Made by a program: the position numbers and the translations under genes
Notes under the pieces: generated by a model
Databases searched by the model: none
The model's input: the letters and a program-made list of their open reading frames with translations, nothing else
What the model was told of the DNA's origin: nothing
From: Batkoa obscura
Lineage: Eukaryota > Entomophthoromycota > Entomophthoromycetes > Entomophthorales > Batkoaceae
NCBI GenBank assembly: GCA_030770535.1
Contig: JASVEC010000012.1
Location: 930,001 to 994,000 of the forward strand
DNA: 64,000 nucleotides
Reading direction: 5' to 3'
Part shown: positions 23,033 through 34,881 of the stretch, piece after piece
How the letters are laid out: each line of letters starts with the position of its first letter
Position numbering within the stretch: the first letter of the stretch is position 1

Positions 23033-23955
23033 ATGGGTAATTTAGGTAGTAAAAATACAATAAAGATCGATAAAAATGATACTACATTGATTGATATGAA
23101 AGGAAAATGTAGAGAATTAAGACAGTTTAATAAAAATGTAAGTTCAATTATAATATATTAATTAATCAAATAATATATAATAATAAATACTAGTATCTTT
23201 ATTAATGTTTGTTTTAGTTAGAAAGTAAAATCAGTTTACAAAGCAAATTAATCCGTTCGGAATTAGAAAAAAAAGACAAAGTGAAAGCCATTCAATTACT
23301 AAAATATAAAAAAACTCTTGACAACATGTTAGAAAACTCTACGGCTTCATTACTTAATTTAAAAACACTGGTAAGCTCTATTATTACTTATATATCATAT
23401 TTTTATATTTGCTTAATCCCATTTTTAGATTGACAATATAGAAATGTCTCAGTTAGAAGTAAAAGTACTCCAAAGTTTAGAAGCTGGAAAAGATGCTTTA
23501 ATAAGAATACAATCTGAAATGCCAATTCATGAAGTAGAAAGGATAATGGATGATGTTAAAGATGCAATTCAATCACAAGAAGTAAGTCTATTAGCTTAAT
23601 CAACTCTCTTTTTTTAATTTAGCTTTTTTTACTAATAATTATTACTTCTTGTGTAGGAAATATCCAATTTGTTAAGTGAAAATATGGGTATTATTGATGA
23701 TGATGATTTATTATCAGAATTATCAAAATTGGAAGATCAAGTGATACAAGAAGTTAAACAAAGCTTACCAGAAGTACCAGTTAAACCAGAAACGGAAGTT
23801 AAGGTGGAATTAGGTAAGGATTCTTTATTTTTAGTCTGTAATTTCAATATTGATGATTTGATTTATTAGATTTACCTGATATTCCTAATAAGCCATTGGG
23901 GGTTAATGAGGATAAGGAAAAAATAAAGAAATTAGAAGAAGCTATGTATGCTTAA
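23033..23955 (+). CDS. VPS20: ESCRT-III subunit Vps20/CHMP6
   Basis: Five exons (23033-23137, 23218-23370, 23429-23581, 23657-23813, 23870-23955) give 217 residues, close to the usual size of CHMP6. The protein starts MGNLGSK, an N-myristoylation signal typical of Vps20. Snf7-family features follow: a basic N-terminal helix pair (LRQFNKN...SKLIRSELEKKDKVKAIQLL), IDNIEMSQLEVKVLQSLEAG, then MPIHEVERIMDDV, and an acidic C-terminal half (EDQVIQEV...LPEVPVKPE) resembling the MIM region. Vps20 nucleates ESCRT-III polymers on endosomes and links ESCRT-II to Snf7. All exon junctions are phase-consistent. Confidence 0.93.
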
Positions 23956-24203
23956 CAGAGATCAAATGATAGGAATGGGCGCTCTTGGGGTTAAATTTGA
24001 GGTTATTTGTTTGCTTATTTATAAATGAATTTATATTGATATAATGATAATAAATTTATTTCTATTTTAACATTTTTTAATTTGTTTTTATTATCATCAA
24101 ATTTTTATTCTTGTAAAATTTAATTAATTCAGAAACCACTCTAATTTAAATCTCAAAATTATTCAAATTCTCTTTTTCATTTCCCAATTCCACTTCAAAA
24201 AAA

Positions 24204-25021
24204 ATGGTCTCCTTTGGTAACATATAACCCCCTCATATACCCTTACAACACATAATAACCCTTTTCTTCCCATTAGTTTGCAATGCTTGTCAAGAAACCT
24301 TAAAAAAACCAAAGCTCGAACCTCATACCTATCGTTGTCGTCAAGCTAATTTTACTTGTATTGATTGTAATACTGATTTTTATAATAACGATTATAAACA
24401 ACATACCCAATGTATCTCTGAAGCTGAAAAATATCAAAAGGCTTTGTATAAAAAAGTAAGTGAGAGGGAAGAGGGGGAGGTTAATGAGTAGGATGTGATG
24501 CTAATACTCTTTTTTAAATTTAGGGTAGCCATAATGGACATGGTGGTAATGGAAATGGAAATGGAAAAAATACGGGAAATGGAAACAATAATGGACAGAA
24601 TAAAGGAAATAAAATTACTTTTAATGATGAGGTAAAAGAAGTTAAAGATACCCCAAATAATAAACGTAAAAATGAAACTGAAGTTAAAAAAGAAGAAAAG
24701 AAAAGTAAATTAGATGATAATGAAGTTATTATTAAAGTATTAAAAGAAGTGATTGATAAGGTAAGGATCTATTGAAATTAAATGGGCAGATGAGGATTAA
24801 TTTATTTTGTTATAGAAAAAAAGTTTAGTATTATCAAAATTAATTTCTAAAGTTGAGAAAAAAGTTAAAAAAGAAAATAAAAAATTAGAGAATGAGGTTA
24901 TAGATAAAATTATTAAAGAAGAGGTAAGCTTATATTATGCATAATTGATATACCTGACAAATATTATATATAGGTTCAAAAATTAATGTTTGAAGATAAA
25001 CTATCCTTTACCAAAGAATAA
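24204..25021 (+). CDS. LYAR-type C2HC zinc-finger nucleolar protein
   Basis: Five exons (24204-24216, 24277-24455, 24524-24760, 24816-24923, 24974-25021) encode 194 residues. The first exon has only 13 bases. The N-terminus (MVSFVCNACQETLKKPKLE, then CRQANFTCIDCNTDFYNNDY and HTQCISEAEKYQK) matches the paired LYAR fingers, with Cys and His at the expected spacing. A Gly/Asn-rich linker and Lys/Glu-rich helices follow, typical of this family. LYAR-like proteins act in the nucleolus in ribosome biogenesis and rDNA chromatin; that role is taken from the family. The C-terminal part is poorly conserved. It ends 138 bp from the convergent DUF1295 gene. Confidence 0.88.
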
Positions 25022-25158
25022 GTTTTATGTATTATTCCATTTTATTAATATAGAAAAATATAGAAAATTATAATTGATATTTAAATATTATACTCTTATT
25101 TTTTTACATAAAATTTATTTAAAAAATATTTATATTACAATATTATATAATCGTTTCA

Positions 25159-26073
25159 TCAAATCAATGGGGTCTGAACTTCTTTGAACCTATAAAATGG
25201 AAATTCAAAAAAGAAAATACGTTTAAGAAACATAGGAATATTTGAATAAACAACAGGAGGTAAGGGGATAACAGGAGAAGTGGAATTTAAATATTTGAAA
25301 TATTCTTGTTTTTGTTCTAAACTTCCCTTTTCCAACATTTTTCTATCTTTCCCTGGTTCCGATTGTGGAATACCAGATAAAAATAATAATAAACACATCG
25401 TCAACAAAGGGGATAAAATACCTGCCCAAATAGTGAATTGATCATTAGCATAAACTAAAGTACCTAAACTTAATAAAAAGATACCCCACCAACATACAAT
25501 TTCACCAAAATAATTGGGATGTCTAGAATAATACCAAAGACCTGAATTCATTATATCTAATCTATCCTTACGATTATTATTAAACTTGAACTTCTGTTGA
25601 TCGGCAATAGCTTCTATAACAAGTCCAATACAAAACAAAATAATACCAATGATATCTAAAGCATTACCAAAATCTTTTTGTTTTGAATAAATTGGACTAT
25701 TGATTAATGTACATGGTATAGATACAATAAATACCCAAATCATCTGAAATACCCAGAAACCTAAAAATTTAAAAAAATTCTCACGCATTTCATCAAAGCG
25801 ATCATCTTTACCAGTTTTTAAGATTCGATTTAATAAAAACCCCGCAATTCGTAGTCCCCATAAGATAACTAATATAGTAATAGCAATAGATCTTGGACTG
25901 TATTCTTCAGTAGTAGAAAAAGTAACTATGGCCAATAATATAAAATTAGTACAACCAGCAAAGTCAGTCACTTTATCAAATTGAAAAGCATAAGCAATAA
26001 AAAAGAAAATAAGTTGCATAACTATTGTAATAATAGCTGTTAAAGCTAAGTTGGTATTCTCAAGTAAAATCAT
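25159..26073 (-). CDS. DUF1295 membrane reductase-like protein (first paralogue)
   Basis: Single exon, 304 residues, with six or seven hydrophobic segments. The C-terminal signature LWYYSRHPNYFGEIVCWWGI (residues about 180-200) is that of the DUF1295/steroid 5-alpha-reductase-like family. RHPNYFGE is the shared core thought to bind NADPH or the lipid substrate. The substrate is unknown; endoplasmic reticulum location is inferred from the family. It lies next to a spliced paralogue on the same strand (26563-27536), indicating a tandem duplication, and the two proteins share the order TDFxGxxNF...WGLR...KDDRFDxMR...SGIPxSEP. Confidence 0.88.
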   Translation of the reverse strand: MILLENTNLALTAIITIVMQLIFFFIAYAFQFDKVTDFAGCTNFILLAIVTFSTTEEYSPRSIAITILVILWGLRIAGFLLNRILKTGKDDRFDEMRENFFKFLGFWVFQMIWVFIVSIPCTLINSPIYSKQKDFGNALDIIGIILFCIGLVIEAIADQQKFKFNNNRKDRLDIMNSGLWYYSRHPNYFGEIVCWWGIFLLSLGTLVYANDQFTIWAGILSPLLTMCLLLFLSGIPQSEPGKDRKMLEKGSLEQKQEYFKYLNSTSPVIPLPPVVYSNIPMFLKRIFFFEFPFYRFKEVQTPLI

Positions 26074-26473
26074 ATTGTTTGTTAATATTATTAATTTAAA
26101 ATTATAATTTATTTTTTATACAATTGATTAGATTGATATTCTTTTTATACTCTTTTTTTTATTTTTAAGGCATGATTTTTTTCGATCTTAAACACACTCC
26201 CAAGTCAAGATCTTAAGTTTTACACACTGGCTAATCTTAAGTTGCCAGAAGTTCGATTCAATTTGATTTAAATATTAAGCTGAATTTAAAAATGATATCA
26301 TAACTTCTCTAAAACCGAATTAGTTCAAGTTTAGTTAAGTGTGGAGTTTTATATTAGAAAAAAAATTGTACAGTTATCAAATAATCAAAATCTTATTAAA
26401 TCAAAAATAATGGTATTTTATAATGTTATTATACTATTAATCATTAATGTGTCTTATTATACTCAATAAACAA

Positions 26474-26505
<32 letters not shown>

Positions 26506-26562
26506 ACAAATTTAAAGAAAACTAGTATAAAACTAAAATACTAGTTTATTATACTAATAACA
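26074..26562. other. intergenic between the DUF1295 paralogues
   Basis: Holds an (ATT)n microsatellite of about 30 bp (26473-26503). Otherwise A+T-rich with no gene seen. Confidence 0.55.
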
Positions 26563-27536
26563 TTACTCTTCTTGAGAATTCAACAAGGGTTCACTATCCC
26601 TATTAAACCTATACGATTTCAATTCAAAGAAAAACTTCTGCTTCAAACCCAATGAGATATTCTGATACACACTAGGAGGTAACATAATCAATGGAGAAGT
26701 TCTATTTAAATAATCTTCATATTCCTTTTTTTGCTCTTCCGTACCCTTAGATTGAATCAATTGATCTTTTTGAGGTTCCGACTTTGGAATGCCACTTAAT
26801 TTTAATAATAGAAACATAGTTAAAATAGGACTTAATATACTGATATAGAAGTAAGGATTTGAGGATAAAGATATAATGAAAATACCCCACCATAACATGA
26901 TTTCACCAAAGTAATTGGGATGACGGGAATAATACCATAGTCCTGAATTTAATACTTGTAATTTACTCTGTCGTTGAAAAATAAATTGAAAACGTTGATA
27001 ATCGGCTATAATTTCAATTAATAATCCAACCACAAAGAAGGTTAGTCCAATGATGTCCAATGGATTACCAAACTTCCTTTGATTTTTATATAATTTAGCA
27101 TTAGTGAGGACACAAGGTAAGGAGACAATATAAACCCATATCATTTGAGCTATCCAAAATTTTGAAAATCTTTTAAAGTCTGAACGCATGGTATCAAATC
27201 GATCATCTTTTCCTGTATGAACAATACGGTAGAATAAAAAGACTAAAAGGATTAATAAATATTGTATAAATATTAGGTTTAAATAAATAAATAATACAAC
27301 TTACATCCTAATCTTAAACCCCAAATAACAACACAAGCAGTTATAATTGTTGAACGTAATGGGTGATGTTTAGTTTGTAAATAAGATAAAATAGCTAAAA
27401 TTACAAAATTTGAAGAGCCACCGAAATCGGTAAGTAAATCAATTTGAAATGTATAAGCTATAAAGAAAAAAAATAATTGAAGGACAATAGTAAGTATGCC
27501 CCCTTTGAGTAAATAACTGTCATGAAGTAAATTCAT
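26563..27536 (-). CDS. DUF1295 membrane reductase-like protein (second paralogue)
   Basis: Two exons (27305-27536, 26563-27242) encode 303 residues. The intron splits a Phe codon after WGLRLG, and the joined product (GLRLG-FFLFYRIVHTGKDDRF) restores alignment with the neighbour at 25159. The signature LWYYSRHPNYFGEIMLWWGI is intact, as are the other family blocks. The intron is absent from the paralogue, so it was gained or lost after duplication. Function as for its neighbour: membrane lipid or sterol reductase-like, substrate unknown. Confidence 0.87.
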
Positions 27537-28790
27537 TTTAAAAAATTGAAAAGTGAAAATGGAAATTGAGGGAGAAAATTTGGTTCTTATACCAACCTTT
27601 CTAATTGTGATTACAATTGACCCGTTAATGTTTATCCCTGAGTTATTCGATTTAGAATTTGGTTAGAAATTTGTAAATTGACTTAATTTGTGGAGATTTT
27701 AATTATGAAGTTTATTTATTCGATTTTAATATTCGATTATTAATGTAGTATTATTAATAAAATGTTTATTGATGATAAAACATTGCAGTTTTTTGAATAA
27801 AAAGTTTGATATCATTAGGTGTTTATGATCTTTATTCTATTACTTTTATAATATTAGTTACTATGATTTTAAAATCAAAAATTTTCAAATTTCATTTTTA
27901 TTTAAACTAGGTGCTTTTTCTTATAATTAGCTATATTATTTTTCAAAAAAGTACAAATTATATACTAGAACATCCCATAAAATAAGTATAGTTATATTAA
28001 CTTTCTCGATTAAGAATTTAAACATATAATTTAAGTTTAGTTGAAAATTAGTTATAATTAATTTTTATTTTTACATAAATTCTTATAGAAATTTCAAGTT
28101 TCCTTATGATAGTGTATGCGGTTTAAAGCATTTACAATATGATAACTTCCTTCCTGTTATTTTATTTTACTATCTTAAATTATTTAAATAAGACGTGTTA
28201 TTGTATTATAGTACTAATAGGTTTAAAGCTATTTAATCAATCATTACTTTAGATCTCAATTTTTCAATTTGAGTATCTATAAAGGTTACCAAAATAAAAA
28301 ATTTAATTAAATGAGCATTTGATACATCCTAAAATTAATCACTTTATTTATCATCATTATTTTGATATGCTTTCAGTAAATCAAATAACAAATGTGTATG
28401 AATTTTTAACTCAGAACCTAAAGGGTAATCGAAAAAATGTAAAATAATCCTTCACAAAAACTTTTTTGATATAAATACTTCCACTTCTAATTGCACTACT
28501 TGGTTCCTGTAAATGGGTGAGTAATACAGTCTATTTCTCTCTCCTTTTTATCACAATAAACACTGCTCCAAGGATTTAATTTAAAAAAAATTATAAAGTT
28601 AGAGCACCTTTTGTGATATTTTTAAGCAGCTATAGTAACAACAAAAATAAAATAAAAAATTAATAATTTAATCCAAATATTAATATCCATATTAACTTTA
28701 TTAATAATATTAATAAAGATTAGGGTAATGGCGTTAAACCAAAGCATATACCCAGCTACTTTCAAGCTAGTTGCTTTCCTGTCAACTATA
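27537..28790. other. intergenic, no clear gene
   Basis: A+T-rich. On the minus strand around 28380-28520 a short frame (HFFDYPLGSELKIHTHLLF) is open but flanked by stops and matches nothing I recognise. Confidence 0.45.
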
Positions 28791-28893
28791 TGGGGCTGTT
28801 TTTTTTTTGGCTTCATTACTTTTTCCATCTTTTAAGTGCTATTTGAGTGGAAAAATTGTTAGTAAAATTCTTAAACATAAAAATACTTCCCCA
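28791..28893 (+). mobile_element. MITE copy 2
   Basis: 103 bp, TGGGGCTG...TTCCCCA, with TA before the 5' end and TG after the 3' end. Both central CpG positions read TG in this copy. Confidence 0.85.
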
Positions 28894-29914
28894 TGTTTTG
28901 TTTTTAATTATGAATAAAATACTGTCCTTTAGGATAAGGATATAATAAACTCATACTAAATTACAGTATTTCAGTATAATGAATAAGTGTTTTAATATGA
29001 TAGTTGTTAAATATAATCTTGGTAAATATTGTTTAGAAGTTATTTCTATAAATTATAATATTTTTTATTTATAACTATGTTATTTTCTTATAAAGTTCAT
29101 AGTTTTATTCTTTATAAGTATCTTTTAAAGTCAATCCGATTTAATAAATATGCTCATTAGCTATAAACAAATGCCTGTTCCCTCATATACATGATGATCT
29201 TTATCATTATTATTAATTACGTTGTATATAGTAAGATGAATAATAATATAATCAATTTTATCAATAATCTTTGATTTCTATATTTTAAATAAACTTTTCG
29301 AAAAGAGTGCAGTAATCTATTCAGCTTTCAATAACATTAGAGATACCATGAGGCAGTATTTCTAATAGGATGGATATGCTAGTTGATTCAGGGTTATATA
29401 CGTTAACTTCAGTTTTTGTTCTAGATATTGCTATTTAACAAGTTATTGTAGAAAGCACTTATAGCTTGTAGTTACAAATTTTCGAAATTTACTTTTATGA
29501 AAAATGGACAATATAATATTAAAAAAATATTTTCGAATTTATTTTATTAGGGGTTTGACATAATACGAAATGTAATAAGCAAATCCATAATAAATTGCAA
29601 CTGGATCTATACTGAATTTTATTATTATAATTTGACCCTTATTAAATAGTCTAATATCATATTTTAAGAAATTCAAAGTACTTTGATTATAATATAAAAT
29701 TTTACATTTTATTACAATTGAAGATAAACAATTTAAAATCCATTTAATTTGCTAAAAACTTAAAATAAACGAATTAAAACAATTATATATCTTATAGAAG
29801 CAAATTTCAAATTTCAAAAAAGCCAATTTACAAAAAATGATTAAGAAGGTTATGAATAAAATCTCTCTGTTCCCACATTGTTAATAACAAAGTAGCGAAA
29901 CTACATCCATCACA
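28894..29914. other. intergenic, upstream of RPL37
   Basis: A+T-rich, no gene seen. The eL37 promoter must lie in its right part; no motif was singled out. Confidence 0.5.
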
Positions 29915-30512
29915 ATGGTAGGTTTTATTTAACCTCAATACAAAAGAATCGTCAACTTTAATAAAATCCGGCTTTTAAACGATATAAAAAAGTATTCAAA
30001 TACTATGAGAATCAGTATTCAAATGGACTTATAAAGATATAAAACGAAGCAGATTCTATTATGATAGACATTATAAAAATATTTTTGTTACTGGAATAAT
30101 GAACTAAAAATGTATTGAATTGTACAGACTAAGGGTACTTCTAGTTTTGGTAAACGTCACACTAAATCACACACCATTTGCCGCCGTTGTGGACATCGTG
30201 CTTTCCACAACCAAAAGAAGACTTGTGCTTCTTGCGGTTACCCAAGTGCTAAAATCCGTAAATGTAAGTTATTTAATTCACAATTGAAATTAAGGATGGA
30301 GATTGATTTTTTATTTAGTCAACTGGAGCGAAAAAGCTAAACGTAGAAAGACTACCGGTACTGGCCGTATGAGCCATCTCCGTTCCGTTTACCAACGTTT
30401 CAGAAATGGATTCCGTGAAGGTAAGGCATCTTTAGTAATAAAAGAAATGTTTTTAACATTTTTTTTAGGTACTGCTGCTAAAAAGCAAGTAGTTAAAGCC
30501 GAATCTGCTTAA
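29915..30512 (+). CDS. RPL37: 60S ribosomal protein eL37
   Basis: Four exons (29915-29917, 30128-30263, 30319-30420, 30469-30512) give 94 residues, the normal length. The first exon is just the ATG: GT follows immediately, and a 210-bp intron ends TTGTACAG before ACT AAG GGT, giving [20 protein letters not shown]. The zinc finger C-x2-C...C-x2-C (CRRCGH...CASCGYP) is complete. The ending REGTAAKKQ is conserved. Codons in the later exons are richer in G and C at third positions than those of neighbours, as expected for a highly expressed gene. The unusually long first intron may carry regulatory signals. Confidence 0.95.
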
Positions 30513-31156
30513 ACCTATTGTCTGCACCAATGCTTAATAAAGTAACCAAAATGGTTAAGTAAAAGTATTAAAAAAGAATATTTAAGTCAAGTAAATCTAT
30601 TTCGAAATTATTTTGTATTTTTTTTAGGTTTTGTTTTGATTTTAAAACTAGATGGAATGTTGAATACTGAAATAAATTAACCAAAATAAAAAGGCATAAA
30701 ACGAATTATATGAAACGATAGTGTAATAGGAAAATAAGATAATATGGAAGATATAATGTTAAAAAGTTTATGAGTTTAAACAAAAGGTGAAATAAATGGA
30801 AAATATTTGAAAATCAATTCAATAAATGACTGATATGGACTATAAATGGTTATTAATAAACAGTTTTAACAAGTTAATAGTAAAATGATATAATGGTTTT
30901 TATAAAATTCAGATCGAGAAGATATAATAATTATTGTGAATTGTTTTTATCTTTATTTATTATTAATGTTACTTTTTATATAAAATAAAAAAATAAAATT
31001 ACAACCTAGCTATTAATCTTTTTTATATATTATTAGTTTGTATAAATAACTTAGTATAATTTTTCTATTATGATTTTTAACAACTTCAAATAAAAATTAA
31101 AAAAGGTATTTCTTATCTAACTTTTTATCTTTTTTCTATAATTTACGAATTATCAC
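30513..31156. other. intergenic between convergent RPL37 and MT-A70 genes
   Basis: A+T-rich 3' flanks of both genes. No feature was recognised. Confidence 0.5.
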
Positions 31157-32887
31157 TTATTCAATATCTTCAATAGATTGCTCTTGATTGACAACCGAAA
31201 TCCAAGGAGTGGTAGCTGTCTTGAACCTGGAGGGGGAAGCCCAAAGTTCTAGAAACCTAAACGGAGATTGATTGGATTTATCACCTACTGGTATTGGCAA
31301 TAAGGTCTCAATAAGGTCATAAATAAATTTAGGTTGATGATTGCAAGTTTCATAAGTATTAAAAGGATCTAAATAAATATATATTAAAAATAAAAAAATA
31401 AGCAAATGAATTATTTAGCTACCTTCATCTAAACTTGGCCTTGTATGATCAAAAATAACATCTGGAGATCTTTGATGTCTTATATCAATATCACCACCAA
31501 TACGGAAGATGAGTAAAGTTGTTTTTGAGGATTTAAAATACCCCTTAGTACCATTTTCATCCTGAAGTTTGGGTGGTATTTTAGAATCTTTCTTATGAAT
31601 GGTGTTATCTAAATTATAGTGAACCCAAGCCACATTTTCAACATATCGAAATTTCCATCCTTCAATACATTGTTTCAATATTTCACCCAAATGGTGTTTT
31701 TCTATCCATATCATTAAAAACCCACATTTGATTATTTCTGGGATCCTCAATTTTTTCTATAATTTAATAAATGAGATATTTTACTCAATAAACTAAAGTA
31801 ATTATTACAAATTCTTTCATTCTTATTGGTTTACGGTGACTTTGCGAGCTACTGAAACCCATTTCTTCATCATCTAACAAAAGCGGTGGATCCATAAGGA
31901 TGGCTTGAAATTCATTACCTAGTTTTTTGATTTTATCAAACTCATTTAAAATATCTATTTTAAAACTAAACCTCATTAATAACTATAATACCGTATAGTA
32001 AAAAGTTTACTTTCTAGCTTCCTCCTTTGGTTTAAACAATGGGGTGATACGACGAGCCCAAGACAACGGGATAGGTGCTGGAGGTATCTTTACATAAGTG
32101 GGTAACGAAGGGTCTGTAAGTTGAACCTTTTTTAACATGGCTAGCATATTTCCTGAGCTGTCTTGTAACTGATTCTCTTTATACCTTCTCATAACAAGCT
32201 CCCTTTGTTTGCTTCGATCCTTAACCCCTCCTCTTGTACCTTTACTTGATTTACTTCGTTTGGTTTTGGAGCTAATCTCTTCCTCCCATTCATCATCTCC
32301 ATAATCCATATAGTCACTACAAAAGTTAGCTTATTATTAGTCATGCTTGGAAACTGCTTACTCATCCATATCTATTTCAGAGTTGTACTCACTATCTTGT
32401 ATTTGCCACCATTCTGATAAAGGATCTAGTTGCTCTGCAGCGGATTCTAAAGTAAATACTGAGGTCCTTACAAATAGTTCTTCTAGCTGTTCTTGAGATA
32501 ACTCAACGTTTTCCTACTAAAACTGAATAAGCTCATTAAACGAAGTGTGAATTATTTACCTTAGTTTCAGAAGGTATAGATTTAACTTTAGGTTCGGGTT
32601 CAAAAAGATTTGCTAATCCATAAACCTCGGGTTCCGAATCTTCGTCCTCTTGGACTTTGCTCTTTTTTGAAGTTACTTCTTCCTTTAGTCGATCTAATTC
32701 TTCAAACTTTTTCATAATGGCTTCGATGGATTCCCCATCTTCAACGTAGCCTACATAATGCGAAGCACTAGAGTTTGTGTCATTATTTCTACTTTCTTTT
32801 AGTTGGACATATAGGATACCTTACTTTACTCCAATCAGTGTTTTGTGAGCTCTTTACTTTCTTTCTTGTTGCTCGCTTCTCTTTCAT
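31157..32887 (-). CDS. MT-A70 family adenine methyltransferase
   Basis: Seven exons (about 32830-32887, 32560-32795, 32362-32513, 32011-32316, 31809-31971, 31423-31756, 31157-31368) sum to 1461 bases, 486 residues. The N-terminal half is charged (HYVGYVEDGESIEAIMKKFE, then LSQEQLEELFVRTSVFTLES). The catalytic part has FQAILMDPPLLLDDEE, LRIPEIIKCGFLMIWIE, WKFRYVENVAWVHYN, GYFKSSKTTLLIFRIGG, DIRHQRSPDVIFD, YDLIETLLP and FLELWASPSR. This is the Rossmann-fold order of MT-A70 enzymes that make N6-methyladenine in RNA (METTL3/14) or DNA (MTA1/AMT1-like). The active motif is DPPL, not the usual DPPW, so activity or a partner-subunit role is open. The first intron (34 nt) and the exon 5 acceptor (31971 or 31965) are the least certain parts. 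Confidence 0.82.
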
Positions 32888-33286
32888 TAATTATTAACTT
32901 TATACTCTATTAAATTAAAAATACTTTGTAAAAACTTGAACGAATTCCTTAATTTATATTATTGAATATTCTGATATGAAAATTATTAACGATCAAGTTT
33001 AGATTGCATTTATCAATATTACTTAATTACAGTATAATCAAAATATTAATAATCATGTTAAAAATAAAACATAACAATAAAAGTATTTTTTAAACAGCTA
33101 CTTTCAATATATACTATCTTTTATTACTCATAATTTTAAACGTATTAATTAGAATATTCTAAATATTATTATTTTGTATTAAATTAATCACATCCTTAAA
33201 AAGGCCTAAATTAAATGAAACTTATTTGTTAATGATGACATTAGTCATGAAATTATATTCTATAATCCCTAAAAGGTACTCTAAAG
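32888..33286. other. intergenic, MT-A70 promoter side
   Basis: About 400 bp of A+T-rich DNA between the MT-A70 start and the end of the ataxin-3 gene. No other feature was seen. Confidence 0.5.
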
Positions 33287-34099
33287 TTACAGAATATCGA
33301 TAATGGCGTCTGCTTGACAGGGTTCCAACTCACGTTCAGGGTCGTTGACATAGGAAGGGATGAAAATTGTATAACCTAAAAATAAGGAACCAAATCAAAA
33401 TAAATAAATAATATGCACCTTCAATTCTTAATTGAGATAGATAAGCATCTAAATACGTAAAAGATAACTGCTTTGGTTTGTTCAGCTTTGAATCCAAGTT
33501 ATACCACATAGAATGGTTATGATTTTTTCCGAATTTTCTTAAAGTAAACCAGTGGCTTTCATAGTTGCATATAAATGCTTTTTGTTTACTGATTGTTGGG
33601 TAGTTTGAAAGTGAATTTAATAGCTTAAGTAAACGGTTAGTAAAGTTAATTTTACCTTGGATCCTTTTTAGCTTTTATAGCCTTAGGATTGTCGGAATCA
33701 ATATTTATAAGTTCCATAGTGAATATTTTTAAGGCTTCTTCGATTACCTTTTGAATTTGACTAAAATTTAAGATAAAATCAAAGTAATGTTACTTGTGAT
33801 GAAAAATAACCAGTATCGTCCATATTTTTTGAAGTAAAGTTGGAAGTATACAATATCTTTTTCTCTTCGTTATCTAAACGTTGTGCTATCTCTGATAAAT
33901 CTACTGCCGAAAATGTTTGATCTTTAAACTTTATTTTAGTAAACATTTTAGACTTTGAATTTTAATTTACTTTGCAACAAGGAGTTGAGGCAGTGTTGAG
34001 CACATAGTAGCCCATCTTGCTGTTAAAGTTTAGTCCTAGTTGATGTAAATAATATTTCTTTACTTTTTCATGATAGATGTATTCCGATAAAAGATCCAT
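33287..34099 (-). CDS. ataxin-3-like Josephin deubiquitinase
   Basis: Six exons (34064-34099, 33971-34019, 33794-33921, 33656-33747, 33419-33588, 33287-33375) give 187 residues. The start MDLLSEYIYHEKQDG is followed by the catalytic Cys block LCAQHCLNSLLQ. Then come QTFSAVDLSEIAQRLDNEE, MDDTGYFSSQVIEEALKIF, the catalytic His block CNYESHWFTLRK and the catalytic Asn in WYNLDS. It closes with LRIEGYTIFIP and CQADAIID. This is a complete Josephin domain, a cysteine protease that trims ubiquitin chains in protein quality control. The protein stops right after the domain: there are no ubiquitin-interacting motifs or polyQ tail, unlike animal ataxin-3. It is divergent from UBL5. Confidence 0.9.
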
Positions 34100-34477
34100 T
34101 TTGGTACTATTTTTAAATGCTACTTGTTGAAGTGTATAGTTTAAAAAATATGCATTAAAATTTAAGTGTCTAAATTGAATTGGCTTAAACTTTTAACAAG
34201 TTAAATAGCTTTGGTTGAAAACTGTGCTAAGTATCTCAATTTTACAATTTAATTTTAGTATGTAAAATAAAAGTTTATTGGATTAATAAACACTGGTACT
34301 GACTTTTACTATTTATTAGTGACTATTTTTTATTTTATTCATTTATATTACTATAATATTAATTATTGGTTTTATTAATAATCAAAATTCTTTTCACTAT
34401 AAATTCAACAAATAAAATTCCTTAAATTTTGGCTATAAAAATAAGCACTAAGCCTTTTACTAAAACTTTTAACAAAA
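34100..34477. promoter_or_regulatory. shared divergent promoter, ataxin-3/UBL5
   Basis: A 378-bp gap between two opposite start codons, presumed to hold both promoters. No specific motif was identified. Both genes belong to ubiquitin pathways, so co-regulation is possible but not shown. Confidence 0.4.
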
Positions 34478-34846
34478 ATGATTGAAGTAATTGTCAATGA
34501 TCGTTTAGGTAAAAAAGTGCGAGTTAAGTGCAAGTAAGTAGATCTACAGCATGATATATATATATTAATCTATTAATTTAGTCCGGATGATACTGTAGGA
34601 GACTTGAAAAAATTAATTGCGGCACAAACTGGTACTGATTATCAAAAGATTGTATTAAAGAAATGGTAATATTCAATTTTGTACTATACTACTTTATTTA
34701 CATGTCTACTAGGTACAATATTTTTAAAGATCATATTACTTTGGAAGATTGTAAGTCTTAATATGTTTATTCACATTTTTATTTGTATTTATTTGTTTAT
34801 AGATGAAATTCACGATGGGATGAGTTTAGAACTTTACTATTCATAA
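34478..34846 (+). CDS. HUB1: ubiquitin-like modifier Hub1/UBL5
   Basis: Four exons (34478-34533, 34582-34665, 34713-34750, 34803-34846) encode exactly 73 residues, the universal length of this family. The sequence [19 protein letters not shown], then [38 protein letters not shown] and [12 protein letters not shown] aligns throughout. It ends in the di-Tyr motif YY plus one residue, with no Gly-Gly tail. Hub1 binds Snu66 and DEAD-box factors non-covalently and tunes 5' splice-site choice. That is of note in a genome with many tiny introns, though any link here is inference. Its end lies 35 bp from the convergent glutaredoxin gene. Confidence 0.97.
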
Positions 34847-34881
34847 AATTTAATAAATGCGTTTTTACATAAAATGTAATT

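Noticed and set aside
28622-28828. 68-codon minus-strand frame with a hydrophobic end
   Set aside because: Its N-terminal codons lie inside a MITE and the rest is A/T-driven Ile/Lys/Asn; no conservation pattern.
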